In this document: piece by piece, positions 25,013 to 37,955 of the stretch
Layout: each line of letters opens with the position of its first letter
How positions within the stretch are numbered: the first letter of the stretch is position 1
Origin: Gymnogyps californianus
Lineage: Eukaryota; Chordata; Aves; Accipitriformes; Cathartidae
Direction of reading: 5' to 3'
DNA length: 64,000 nucleotides
Assembly: GCF_018139145.2 (NCBI RefSeq)
Contig: NC_059474.1
Coordinates: 44,100,344 to 44,164,343 of the forward strand
Translations under genes and position numbers: made by a program
Notes under the pieces: model-generated
Databases searched by the model: none
The model's input: only the letters and a program-made list of their open reading frames with translations
Told to the model about the DNA's origin: nothing

Positions 25013-28000
25013 GACATTAGTATTTGTTGTTGCCTTTTGCCTTTTAAATATGTTATGCTCATAAATAGCCTAATCTTGTATAGGCTGGGATATTTTGGGA
25101 CAGGGTCCTGAAAATTTGTACTTGGCCTTAGAGATACATTCTTTCTTCTGACTAGATGGATTAATTGGATGGATTTGCTGCCCCAGAATGGCATTATCAT
25201 TTATTTTTTCTCCCTTTCCATGTTATTTGCTTTTATTACAGTCTTTCTCTATTGTTTTTCACTGTTTCCTGCATTTCTCTGGGTTATGAGTCAATTGTTG
25301 CTCTCTTCCTTCCCACATTGCTCCCTGTCACAGTCTAAACAGATGTGGATCAAATGTCCCGTAAACTTAAGTGTTTCACTTTATTTTGTGCAATTTTATA
25401 TTAAGCAAAAAGAATTTGTTCATTGGTGCAGGAAAACAGAGAAATTGTAAGAAATCTTAATGCCTGAAAATGGTGCATGAAGAATGCTTCTGTCCACAAT
25501 TGTTCAACAGGATTGTACCTTTGAGCAGTCTCATCTCTAATCTTCTATTTTTCCATCTGTTACGTAGTCCTGAAAATTCTGTTTCTTAACACTTCAAGGG
25601 CTACGATGACTGCATAGAATGCATTGTAATAATTACACTTCTGCATCAAGATTTTGTTCTTTTTTCACTGTAAAACAGAGCTATGCATGAGCAGAAGACA
25701 GAAAACATGCAACTCAGTTACGTTAAGCCAAGCAACTTTATTCACACGTGCTATTAATTATTGATCTATTAGATTTTCAGAAATATAGACTGTAAAGTAT
25801 AAACTGATCTAGAAACTGATAAAAACTGCTACATTATCAATAAAGCAATAAATATTGTTACTTAAGATTTCATTTCTATTGATTGTGTGCAATCAGTTGT
25901 GTGCAATAAGGACATTTACTTGATTTCAGTAAGTGCTGTTTCACAATGATCATAAATTAAGATACTGGTATCGTAAAAATTAAGTTTTTCTTGTTTTGCA
26001 GAAAACCAAACTGCCATCTTCAAAGCTGTGTAATAGTTAGAGTCCTCCAAGACTCACATTAGGACATGGCTTAATGTATTTACTAAAAACCTCGAAGCAC
26101 TGAGTGAAAAGGGAAATGATAAAAAAAATTCAGATGTCACCCAATTGTTTAAATTAGTTTAAACCTGAGAGGATTTTTAGGGATTTTGAAGTACCTAACG
26201 AACCCAGTCAACTTGATAGAGGGAAGTAAAATTCATGTAGATTAGATACACATTGGAAATAAAAACTTTTAGCTGTAACTAACTAGGAAAGGACACGCTC
26301 ATCAGTATGAGTAGTTCCGTGAAAACATTTGCTTTAAGCATGACAAATATGTTCTCCCTCTGCCTCTTTATTTTCACTCTTGACTTCATGAGAATTGCTG
26401 CCATTAAAACAGGAATATCTTCAACTTACAGTTCCCACAAAAGTAGAGTGAAAAGCAGGAAAGCATTTAAGTTCAATAGTAATTGTTATTCCTTTTTCAT
26501 CACCTATGATGTCCTAGACACCTGCCAAAACTTCCGTAAAAGATCTGGACTACCAGAAGACACTCAGAATCTAAGGACAAATAGGCAGAGGTTACAGGAA
26601 ACAGGTGGTGCTAAAAAGAGATTAATATACTGTGAGAAGATTTGTCTCCATAAAATATAGACATTCAAGTCGCTACAGATGGGGCTGGTGTACAAAAAAA
26701 AATTTGCATTGCAGTTTCTTTGTTTCAAAGGTCAATGTCCCTATAGTGGCTGCAACGGTATTTCAGGATGTTCTCCACAAAAGACATTTTGCTATTACCT
26801 GTATTTCTCCTTGTTATCCTATTCTTTCCTTACTAGCTTACCAGCTTCCCTGGCACCTAACACACTGATTACATATGTGCTGTGAAAAGAGCTACTATTT
26901 AGACTGTAGCAACCATTTTAACAGGAGGAATCAAAAAAATAATTAACAATATTGATGGGTAAATAATAATTACATAATCTTTATTACATGAAAAACTCTT
27001 AACACCAGGATGAAATAATTTGGCACTGTTTCTAGCTGCTCTCCTGTCCTAATGTGTAATGACTTCAGACTGGTTACTTTAATGCCATGCATTGGCGTCT
27101 CCCTGGTGATCTCTGCTTGCATAGATTATTGTGGCTCTTGTTTCACAACAGAAGAAACTTTCTTCTCCTCATTCATGCAGTATATCCTACTAAACAATCT
27201 TGATTCTTGTTTGCTGCTATTACAAAACAAACAATAACGATAATAAATGGGGCCAGACAACTGCTCCAAAGAATTGTTTAAGATACAATGATTGTACAGG
27301 TCAGACTTTGGGATGTTTCTAAGGACACAGAATTAGCCAATTCACTGAGTTCCCTTTCCTCTCCAGGCTTCTTTGTCCCTGACAATTTTCCATCTCTTTC
27401 CAAGACTTTTCCATTTCTCTTGTTGCAGCAGACTTTGGTCTTCTTTGGTCTGTACATCCTTTTGGAGGCAGCAGCTTGACTTTCTTCTCCTAGGGCGACA
27501 CAAGTAGCAACACTTTAGTTTTTTGTCTAACTGACTTTAGAGGACAATAGGTAACTGCAAAGTTAAATCTCAGGATTAGATTACATATAGTTGAATTAAT
27601 TTATATATTTTAATTTTTAAAAGGAAAATATATGTCCATACACTCTTATATGTGCACTCACCAAAAATTCTGCTATAGACATCCATACACACACACAGAG
27701 ACACTATTTGTATTTAATGAAAATGGTGAATATAGGATTAATTTAAAAAAACCTGTTCAGCCTATATAATCAATGTCCTGTACTAATATAAAGGTAAGGA
27801 AGAAATATCCCAATTCTGTTGATTAATTTATTATTATAATTTCGGGGTGGGGTGTAGGTGGGACTCACATATTCTAGACAGACTAAGAAATCTTCTTTTT
27901 TCTGATTCTCCCTCATGCACTGCGAATTTCCCTGTAAGATGCCCTTCTCCATAAAGGTTTCAGTATATCTCATTCTCCAAGGAGTAACCAGCTTTCATAC

Positions 28001-28768
28001 CTGTTTGCTGAATGTGCATGTGCAAAATGTCTGTGGAACAGACAACAGAATAATGGCTATCAGCAGGGTGCAGTGGGGAGCAAACTCCTTCCCACAGAAT
28101 GTTAAATACATGTTTGGTGGCACATCACGTATTCTGAAAACAACCGAGTAATACCTGTCTAGACTTCGTACCCTGTAATAGTCTTTTTCTTCTAAGTGCT
28201 TGTATAACTGTTTTGGTGTGAGTTTATGGTTACAACTATTGCTGCTGTCTTCGCTGGTCCATTTCACATATTAATCACCATCTGTGCAAAGATGTTGTTT
28301 CCTAAATGCCTTTCATGCCTAGTCTCTTCTCAGCTTCAGTTCATGCCTTCCTGCTTTAGATCCTGCATTATCTCACTGAATAACCCATCGGCACCAACCT
28401 TTCTCAGGACTGCCTTTTCAGTACTCTTCAGAGCCACATGAACTGAGGTCTTTTTCTGTTAATCTCAAATTTATCAGGTGGAAATTAACTTAATTTTCTT
28501 AATCTCTGCCCTTGATATTAACATCTCAATTTTCTCTCATTTTTACAGTTTCTTCCACATTGCAAAACATGCTTCATGAAAGTCTAAGACTGTGTGTTAG
28601 ATCTGGTGGAAATGTTAAGAACAGCTGCTTCAATATATTTTGCTTCATTTCACTTATCTACTGGTTAATGTTCTTGACTGAATTTGATGGACCACAATGT
28701 TTAAGAACCTCAGTGCTGAAGTACCACAAGAGCACAGGTAATGTTTTTGGACCACCTCAGAGCACCAT
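25013..28768. other. Unassigned AT-rich noncoding sequence
   Basis: No gene, LINE or LTR is recognised. A 117-codon frame at 26307-26660 (+) has a hydrophilic C-terminal half but no known domain or clear splice context, so it is not called. Confidence 0.6.
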
Positions 28769-28804
28769 GTTTTGTTTTGTTTTGTTTTGTTTTGTTTTGT
28801 TTTT
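28769..28804 (+). repeat. (GTTTT)n pentanucleotide repeat
   Basis: Seven consecutive GTTTT units. On the opposite strand this is (AAAAC)n. No retroelement body is attached. Confidence 0.95.
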
Positions 28805-31048
28805 CCATTTACAGTCTTTTGCATGAAAAAAGAATATTCTGGTACTAAATTTTAACTGAAGATATAGTCAAATCTCTTCTTAACATGAAGCATAAATTAC
28901 CGTTTTCCTTGTAAGCAAGTAACTTACAAAATTAAGTACTCGATCTGTTTCCAATTTATATCCTCCTTTTGCTCTTCTTTATTTCTCTGTACAGCACATT
29001 TCATTACATCTCTTCCTATTACTTATTGCTTCTTGCTCTTCATACTGTTTACTCTTTACCTTTTTACTCTGCTTTTCATCATTTCTCCTGCTCGTATATT
29101 TTTATTCACTCTTCCATTCCTCATTCCCTTTCATATATTTCTACTTTCTTTTCTATTTTTTAATGTATATAACACCTCTTTTGTCCTCTCCATCTCATTT
29201 TCCATATTGCCATTGTCAATCAGTTTAAACACATCTTACATTAATTTTCTATCAGTCATGCATTATGTACCAGAAATGCATTTCCACTTTCTCCAGATAC
29301 TCTGTGAAATTCTTTCACATTTGGAGGGGTGGGAGGGGGAGGAGGAGAGCAATTCTCCAACAAGAGTACTGATATTTCAATGTTAGCTTAGCATATGAGA
29401 ATCAGTTGATCAATTTTTTTCCAGTGTTTTCTATGTGTGGATCCTGGTGAATATTATTGCTACCAATTCCTTTTCAGATTTAGGAACATAGTGATAATGG
29501 TCATGAAAAGACCACCTTCCACAATCGTGAACAGTAGGTGTTTGATTAAGAACATTGGTGTCATCAATACATATTCCCATATAATGATCTACAGAAAAGA
29601 CTGAAAGCTACAAGGAGAGAGCAGGAAAGGCAATGGTTCCTTGTTTTCCAGAAGCCCTTCAAAAGTAGGCATTATTACATAAACATCACAGGCATTTTTT
29701 GCGTAGTGGACCATACCTCAACTACAAAAGGAAAACAAAACACCAGATGCCCTCCCCCCAAAACTCCACAAAAAACAGTGCTCCATTTCTGTCTGAGCTG
29801 AGAAAAAGTTCTTTCCTGACTGCAGATTTGTTCATCATTTTATCACTGAATGTTAGTGACTGCAGAGCTCTTGTGTGATAACTCACCTTTCAAAATGCAT
29901 GCAGATAGAATCTGGAACAAATAAGAATATAAGCCAATTTCTCATTTCTTCAGTTAAGTAAACATGTGCTTTAAAAAATTTGCAGTATAATATTCACCCT
30001 TGTTTATGTTACTCAGTTACTTCTCAGTTGCTACTGAAAACCACCACCATTTGAATTTTCTATATCAGAACCTGGTCTTAATTTTGCAAGGAGCCAAAGG
30101 CAATTTTTTAATTTATTCTTGAATTGTGAATTTCAACTGCAACTAGGTAACTTGGTTTTTTGCTTGCTCTGTAAAAGACTTCTTTTTATTAAGAAAAGAA
30201 TACTTTGTTTATAACTTTTTAAATGTAAAACACCTATAAATACGTGGCAAGTGGCACCAAAAGTCCTTGAGGAACATATATTAAATTTGACTTATTGTAC
30301 TAGAGTGGCTTTATTCTTGTTTAGCTTTGTACAAGCTGCAGCTACTAAATGTTCCTTTGCAATGAACTTCAAGTGTCTCCAAAGGTCAAGAACAATCTTG
30401 CTTTTAAATGGAAGAAAAGAGAATGACATTTCGTTGGTTGTAACGTCAAAATTTATTTAGTTAGTTTTACTTTTTATAAAATGTGTTGACATAGTATTTG
30501 CATACTGAGCACTTATAATTTGAAATCACCGCTAATGTTTCCTGCCCTTGACTTGTTTTTAGCAGCGGTGTATGGTATTCCTTACAATTTCTTTTTTCCA
30601 CATAGCTGTGCTATGCTATATCAGGATGAAGGTACAGAAGTGGGAAAGCTTTAATTTTTTCTGCTTGTTTTTCATGCAGTGACAAGCACAATTTCTGATG
30701 AATAGGAGAAAGATCTGACAGTGACCTGTAGTCTAAATCTTCAACTCATACAATATTACAAGTAATGTATTACAAAAATAGCGAAGTCCATCATCTGTAC
30801 ACAGTAGTTAATTTGTATTGAAATTAATAAGTTACCATCTAAAATGAAATTTTAACACAAATTTAGTTTGAGAGGGATAGACACCTTAGGATTGGCTTTA
30901 GCTTAATGGTTAGGCTGATCATGAATGTGAGCAGCTCAGATTCATGCTTGCCTGAACAGAAAGGATGGGTTTTTTCCATGCCTTGGAGGTGAACAGTGAA
31001 AGAAAAAGATGCAATAGTTGCAATGTTTGCATGTTTTAACAAAAGAAA
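28805..31048. other. Unassigned AT-rich noncoding sequence
   Basis: No gene is recognised. The stretch at about 28960-29160 is strongly pyrimidine-rich, which yields hydrophobic open frames that are compositional artefacts. Confidence 0.65.
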
Positions 31049-31262
31049 TTGAGATTAGACATAAGAAAAAATGCTTCACAGTGAGAGTGGTTAAGCACTG
31101 GGACAACTTGCCCAGAGAGGCTGCAGAATCTCCATCGCTAGAGGTTTTCAAAACTTGACTGGCTGAAGTCCTGAACAACCTTTGAAGTTAGTTCTACTAA
31201 GCAGAAGCTTGGACTAGATGACCTTAAGGGGTCCCTACCAGCCTAAACTATTCTATGACTCT
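31049..31262 (+). mobile_element. 5'-truncated CR1 LINE, 3' tail
   Basis: The sequence follows the CR1 3' end in order: GAGATTAGACATAAG, CACAGTGAGAGTGGTTAAG, CACTGGGACAACTTGCCCAG, AGAGGCTGCAGAATCTCC, then GGACTAGATGACCTTAAGG and the terminal ATTCTATGACTCT. CR1 elements end in short ATTCTATGA-type repeats and are usually severely 5'-truncated, as here. No reverse transcriptase is retained, so it cannot move by itself. Point differences and small gaps suggest an old insertion. Confidence 0.92.
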
Positions 31263-34200
31263 CACTCTAACATTCAGGGCCCTTACACAGACTATGGGAA
31301 ATCCAAGTTCAAATTCATGCTCTGTCCAAGTTAAAGGAGAGATCTGAATCAGGGGATCCCATATCCCATTGAATGCCAAGTCCACAATGTGCTTACAGTC
31401 AATTTCTTTGTTTCTTCAGCCCTACATTAACAAAGTTATTATCAGCTGAACAGCTGGAACAGCAAGGTTGTTGGAGACATCCCTTAATTAACCTCTTTCA
31501 GCATTTAATTCCTAATTAGCTGAATCTACTTTTCAGTGAGTTGTTTTCTGCAGATTCCTTCTTGAGATACTTAATTTTCTTGCACTACTGATCAAGTCAG
31601 AGCACATAAGATGAGGCAACAAATGCCACCCTGGGTCCAACCCCAGCTGACACCCAGTAGCCCCACAAACTTCCTTGGGAGTGTCTAGTCGTCCATGTTT
31701 GGTACATCAGGTTCTTATTTCTCAGAAGGCATTTATATTTATTACAATACATGTCCCGTCCCTGTCCCCCCCCTTTTTATGTTTGTTTTCACTTGCAGCT
31801 TTGCCTCAGGGGATCTAAAAAAAACCTAAGACACTTTATTAATTTTCTGTCTGTGGTCTTGGTGAGTTTATTCCATCATCACTTGGAAAGGATGAGAACT
31901 GATGTCCATTTGTACAATCAGAAATCATTATTTCATTCTGTGTGATGTGCCTGGCTGTGATATTGAGGGCAGCATCATGCTTTTTATTTTCTAGCATTGA
32001 GGTTGCATGAAGAATCAGAGGCAGAGTTCCAGCTTGCTTTTTGTTAACATGTAGGACTACTACAGTTACTTTCACTCTGAAAGTAATTGTGTGCAAAGTA
32101 GGTAGAAGTGAATGCATCTTTCCAGATGGTGTAAACAGGCAGAATAACTGTCTTTGCCTGGACTCCTAGATGTCTGGACCCAGCCCTGCTCTACGCTGGA
32201 AGTAAGTGCCCCACTTCATATACCTCACTTTTTGGCAGGGCTCATTAACACGGGCACAGGTCACCCAAATGCTTTCTCACAGTTTCAGGGCCAGAGCTGA
32301 CTTGCAGCTAACCAGCTCCACCAGTACATAGCACATCTATACATCTGTCCGTGAACAGCCATGTCACCACTTTCTCTCAGTGCGCAGGTACATGGAGCGC
32401 TAAAGCACAGGCAGCAGGCTGCTCTCCCAAAAGAGTTAAGGGTGTCTTTCTTCCCAGAGGCGAAAGAGATGAAGATCTCTGTAACCAACTCTTTCTTGAT
32501 GTTTCCTCTAGAGCGAACCGTTCATTACCAATACATTACACCAGACACAGTCTAGATGATCGCAGTGATCAGGCACATCTATCCATGTATTGCATCAATG
32601 CCACCCTTATTAGTATGGATACTAGCATTATTTGGAGAACTGCAGGGACCTGTGAGACAATGTCAGTCTAGTCCAAAGGTGCAGAAACAGAAAGTCAAAT
32701 CATTTATTATTCCTCTGCCTTGTGAGACTGCCTTCTCCTCAAGCTGTTGGCTGAAGAGTCAGCAAGTGGGGAGAGGAAATAGACTGCCTGCTTTTCCTTA
32801 CACTGATTTATGTCTGTTCACTGCAAATAAGACAGTATATACAATGGATGTGCTCTTTAATTAGACTGTTGTAAAATATGCAATTACAGCTACTAAGTGC
32901 ACTTTTATGTCTGAATACATAAAAGATTTCAGGATTGTCGGTGAAACTTCATAAGGGAGTGAGCTGGTTTCCAAAATCTACATTTATGTGTTTGTTTTTT
33001 AAGAATACCTTCAAAGCTATGTACTTTATATAAATTTGCTTGTTACAAAGAGCTGGACAATACAGGTTACAAAATACTTTATATTAACTGATGATTTTGC
33101 TTTCTTTTTAGTGTTAGGCTTTTAAAAATCATTAATAATTCCAAAGAAGCAATAAAAACAAAACAACCTTTTCTCAGTCTTTCATAAATAGAACGATTTA
33201 GGCATTTTCTTTCAGTATGTGGTCCCCTGAATTACATGTTCTGCTAGGGATAACATTGAAATTATAAGAACAATTTACTCATACTATATGCAACCATGAC
33301 ATGCAAGTCAAAAATATTTCCTATGTCTGTTTGTGATCTGCTAGCAAACACTGTGTATCTTTGTTGTGTGGAATTCAAGTGGCTTTGTGTTTCCTGTTAG
33401 TCTTTGAACTCATGCTTCATCTTCCGATGTTACCTAGATATTGTAGCCAAAAGAGATGTTTTGTACATAAGGAAGATGATGAAAAAATATTTGCCATAAG
33501 CCAAGAAGAAAATTGACTTGTTCTACACAAAGCAACAAGGTAAATGAGCTTTTCCTCTTGACTGTTATTTCTTATCTGTTTTCTTCCTTTTCTTCTTCCC
33601 TTCCAAATCATCGTATGAAAGCCAGTGCAGAAAATGAGAGCACAGCTAAGGACAGTGGCAGATTTTGTAGATAGCCCTTGTACAGGTATGAGGAGAGGAA
33701 TACAACTCAGGAAGACTTCTGGCTTTCTCTTCGACAAACAGAACTAAGGCTTGCTGTGTCTATAGCCATAACACAGTGCTGTTGCAGAGGCACACAACCC
33801 TACCTCTGCACTACAGGACACCGTAAAACCTCTAGTACTCTACTCCTGTAGCACCGAGGTTATACCTGAATGTAGTACATGAATTTGACTACGTCACTTT
33901 GTAAGAGAGGCCAGTACAAAAGCTAACACTGAATTTCTAAGCTGTGTAATCCACATCAAATATAGTCAGTATTGCATTAATCAGAGACTGAGATATCCAA
34001 AGAACAGGAAAACCACATAATGGAAGCCCTTGAAATGCGAACAAGATTGTGGTGTGGCACTGCTCAGAGGCAGCTTGGGTTTATTTTGCTTCAGCTGTTT
34101 GCCAGCTCCCTCGGCACAGGCACGGTTTGCTCGCATGCATCCACTCAAAAGATCTTTTTTGTGCCCAGTGCTTCGAATTCTGGTGAGATTCTCAGGTTTG

Positions 34201-36569
34201 CTAGTAAGTGTGAGAACTGAGTTGGCTTCTGTCCTTTCTGCACAGCTGCTCTGGACTAAGAGCACAGTGAAGTACAGCACAGAAGCATCTGAGTGGGGAC
34301 TAATAAATCTGCAGCACCCAAGCTAACTTCATGCCACCACTTGTGTCTCTGCATCATATTTTTTGATACTTTCATTTCAAGGAGCTCAAGATAACAAATT
34401 TGCAGTGAATATGACTAACTTGGGTCTTTGGGTTTGATTTGCTAAGGTTCTGCACAATGCAGAAGTGATTAACCTTTTTCTGTATGTGAGGTGGCCTGGA
34501 AACGGCAGAGTACATTTGTTGCACCACACCTGCCCTAAGAAGCCCAGTCAATCTGAACTGGCTCTGCACTGAGCCAGCTCTGAGTCTTCCTATCCAGGGC
34601 ATGATTAATCCACCTGGATTTGATTATAAATGGTTAATCCCCTTGGATAAACCACAGATGATGGGGACTGACTAAGCCCCTACTGCATAAGAAATATCAT
34701 TATTCATTGACTCTAATAGCAGGTCGTGTGATCTAAAATAGAATAGCCTGTTTTACCAGAAAAATAAACAACTAAAAAAATAAAATGGAATTGGTTTTTT
34801 ATCTCAACCAAGGATTACATTTGGAAGGATTTTAAAAACTGGATTTTAAAAGATTAATTTAAAATAATCTCTACAGTTTGATGGGATTTAAAATTGCATT
34901 CATTTATTTTAAAATGTATTTAAAGTCCTTTTAAAAAGTAATTTTCTTTCTTTCCCTGTTGCATAAAAACTTACCTTCCAATTTATATCATACCATTGGC
35001 CTAAAGTTAGTTGATAGGTGTTTAATTTTCACTTTAATTAATATTAATTCATAATTCTGTAGGTGCCATTAACTTCAGTCCTATACCTAAATATCCATGA
35101 ATTATGAGAAAAATCCCCAAATACAAGATTCTGACCTGAGCCTTGGTGTTTTCTGTCTGATGGAATATAGAAATCCATCCTCCAAATACTGTTTTTATAT
35201 CACTTTTTACAGAGAGAACTCAACAAGAAATCCTTTAAAACAAGTAAAACATTGGGGGAAAGGACATTTCTATTGTTTTAGTATTCCTGTTGTTACTTGA
35301 GGAAAACTAGTGAAAATGTTTTGAACAAAGGTGTTCTTGTGTTATTTGGTGATTACCCTCCTTGTGAGGTTAGAAATGTTCACAAAATGCACTTAAAGAT
35401 GATGGAAGTTGGAGTAAAATGTAGGAAAGAATGTGCTGTGGATCCTCTAAAGTCAGATTTCTTGAAGTATTTCTTCCAAATGTGTTAAATGAGTGCTCCT
35501 TGCACTTGTGAAGCTGTTCTGATTCCTACTAGATCTATACACTTCGGTTTTTTCCCTCTGATTTCATAATGAAATGAGACATATGGATCATTGAACAGAT
35601 ATAAAGCTTGTAAGTAGGTGGAATTTAGGTCTGGGATGGATAACGGTGTGGGGACAAGTGATTGTTAGGTGGATAGCACAAATGTATTTACATTAATTCT
35701 GTGTCCTCTGTATGGTAAGGAGGTCACCCCAGTTCCAAGTTGTTTGTTTAGCTTTTTTTTTCTTTCTTTCTTTTATGCTTGATATTAGGAAGAATGAAAA
35801 TCCCTTTCTGGGTAGGATCAGAAATATAATTGGGAAGCGAGCTATTAGACAGGAAATTAAATGTAATTTTTCTGGATGAACTCATCCGTGGTGAGAAGAA
35901 TTAGAAAATGCCTTTCTTCATACAGATTTTTGTCTAGAAAATAAAGGAGTATGTGGATAATTCTTTATGAAAACACACTTGGATGATCCAGAGTATCAGA
36001 GCCGGCAGAATACTGAGATATTATATTTTACTCCCCTTACGTACTTTCGGGCTGAGAAGAGTAACAATACTATACAAAAGTAAGTTCTTAATCAGTCCAG
36101 ACAAGGTAATGGGAGTCCTAGCCTGCCAGTTTTTTTTTTTACTGAAGAGCAAGAGAATTGCTGTGTCTTGATGTTTACAATAACTTAAAGGCCAACTAGA
36201 TTGCTAGCTAGTTTAGATTCCACTCATGTAGGCAGAAAACAGTCTATCCAATTGCAAGGTATTTCGAATATGCTCTCCAGTCTCATGTATTTGTTATACA
36301 AATATATGATTTTTCTAATGCCACCTCTATAAGCAGACATCTCCATGCCATTAATATGATTTTCTGCTCACAGCAGTTATGCTCTGATACAGACCCATTG
36401 GTTTTAGTGAGCTATTTCAATATTTATGTAAACAACTTAATAAAATGAGAATGGTGCCTAAGGTTTTTTCCCTGTTATAAAAGTACACCAGAAACACAAT
36501 GAACCCAAAAACCATTTACTGCAAAGCAACTCCTCGTTTTCTTTCCATCACACGACCACTTCCTTATTT
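31263..36569. other. Unassigned noncoding sequence after the CR1
   Basis: No gene or further repeat is recognised in 5.3 kb. Frames at 32351-32864 and 34020-34326 run to about 100 codons in slightly GC-richer DNA but have no familiar motif and conflict with each other in overlapping phases. Confidence 0.6.
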
Positions 36570-36925
36570 TCCAGTCATGGAAAGAGGATCACGGAGGGAG
36601 CAAACCACAGCTGACCATGCTCAAAACCCCTCCATGACCTATAGATTGTGTGTAACAGTGAAAGCCCTCTGCCTGGATGCTGGATTGCACCTCTTGTGCT
36701 GCAGGGAAGGGCCATCTCACCGCTGGGCTGAGTCGTGTGGCCCATGCAGGCAGAAATGAGGTGCAGGACTGCTGAGGCTGATGGCTCTGGCTTCCCTTGG
36801 GAGTGGGAGCATGACCACCATGGCAGCCCCAGCTGCTTCTCACCAGCAAAGCTCGCCCCAAGCTCGCTGCTGCCCTCGGGCTCAGAGCGAGGAGGTATGA
36901 CACTGCTGGCTCTGGGCCATGGGTG
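36570..36925 (+). other. GC-rich islet with Kozak ATG and splice-donor-like sites
   Basis: This segment of about 350 bases is clearly richer in G and C than its neighbours and does not resemble the LTRs or CR1 in the window. It contains ACCACCATGG (ATG at 36820-36822), a near-ideal Kozak context. A 26-codon frame follows, beginning MAAPAASHQQSSPQ and rich in Ala, Ser and Gln, closed by TGA at 36898-36900. Just before that stop GAGGAG|GTATGA could serve as a splice donor, and GGG|TGAGT or G|GTGAGT is present at about 36920. A first exon or noncoding RNA exon is possible. An unrecognised repeat is the main alternative. Confidence 0.2.
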
Positions 36926-37354
36926 AGTATTTCATAATACAAAACTTGAATGGTCAGGAAGGTTCATGTGGTTTTCAGATATCATCCCATTACTTGGACT
37001 TTAGACACTTGGTACTATTTACCATGCCCTCTGTCGTTATTAGCATCTTACTGTCTCCTGCTAAAAATCCTAAGCCACCACTGAAGTTTCTTTGGTTCTC
37101 AGTACTTCTGTAAAGCTTCCTTTCATCCCTTTTTTCCATGCCTTCTCAAGTTTTCTATGCTTTAGAATATCTAATTGCTCTTAAATTTAATCTTTTTCTT
37201 CTTTTCAATTCACAATGTATGCCTACTGTATTTCTAACCACTGCTGTTCATTACTTTGTTACTGAACCAGAAGAGCTTCAGCTACACTTATCCCTTCTTG
37301 GTTGTGGAACTATGACTGATTAGATCAGCGACCTAAATATCCCAAGCTAAATAG

Positions 37355-37359
37355 CTTGT
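37355..37359 (+). repeat. Target-site duplication CTTGT, left copy
   Basis: Exact match to 37956-37960 on the other side of the LTR. Confidence 0.85.
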
Positions 37360-37618
37360 TGTGCTGATTTTGGCTGGGATAGAGTTAATTTTCTTCATAG
37401 TAGCTGGTATGGGACTGTGTTTTGCATTTGTGCTGAAAACAGCGTTGGTAATTCAGGGATGTTTTCGTTATTGCTGAGCAGTGCTTACACAGAGTCAAGG
37501 CCTTTGCTGCTTCTCACCCCACCCCACCAGCGAGTAGGCTGGGGGTGCACAAGAAGTTGGGAGGGGACACAGCTGGGACAGCTGACCCCAACTGACCAAA
37601 GGGATATTCCATACTTTA

Positions 37619-37641
37619 TGATGTCATGCTCAGCATATAAA
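37619..37641 (+). promoter_or_regulatory. LTR promoter: decayed CRE plus intact TATA box
   Basis: TGATGTCA and TATAAA are 9 bases apart, the same spacing as in the LTR at 11340. It is the complementary state to the 20489 copy, which has an intact CRE and a damaged TATA. Confidence 0.55.
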
Positions 37642-37822
37642 GCTGGGGGAAGAAGGAGGAAGGGGGGGACATTCGGAGTGATGGCGTTTGTCTTCCCAAG
37701 TAACCATTATGTGTGATGGAGCCCTGCTTTCCTGGAGATGGCTGAACACCTGCCTGCCAATGGGAAGTAGTGAATGAATTCCTTGTTTTGCTTTGCTTGT
37801 GAGTGTAGCTTTTGCTTTACCT

Positions 37823-37828
37823 ATTAAA
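37823..37828 (+). terminator. LTR polyadenylation signal ATTAAA
   Basis: Conserved hexamer in the context CTATTAAACTGTGTTTATG, in the same relative position as in the sister LTR. Confidence 0.55.
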
Positions 37829-37955
37829 CTGTGTTTATGTCAACCCATGAGTTTTCTCACTTTTACTCTTCTGATTCTCTCCCCCATCCCACTGTGAGGG
37901 GAGTGAGCGAGTGGCTGCATGGTGCTTAGTTGCCGGCTGGGGTTAAACCACGACA

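Larger units (their letters stand above)
37360..37955 (+). mobile_element. Solo endogenous retroviral LTR, class B (596 bp)
   Basis: Begins TGTGCTGATTTTGGC and ends AAACCACGACA, bounded by the perfect 5-bp duplication CTTGT. It has the same length and organisation as the LTR at 20489. The CRE position reads TGATGTCA (37619-37626), a CpG-decay form, while TATAAA is intact (37636-37641). ATTAAA lies at 37823-37828. The tail CCCATCCCACTGTGAGGGG through GGTGCTTAGTTGCCGG matches the family. It stands alone with no gag, pol or env, so it is a solo LTR. Confidence 0.94.

Noticed and set aside
26307..26660. 117-codon + strand frame with a hydrophilic tail
   Set aside because: The N-terminal half is unremarkable, no domain is seen, and the tail alone is too weak as exon evidence.
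20489..37955. The LTRs at 20489 and 37360 as the two ends of one provirus
   Set aside because: Each has its own different, perfect 5-bp duplication, and the 16 kb between them contains another LTR and a CR1 but no retroviral genes.
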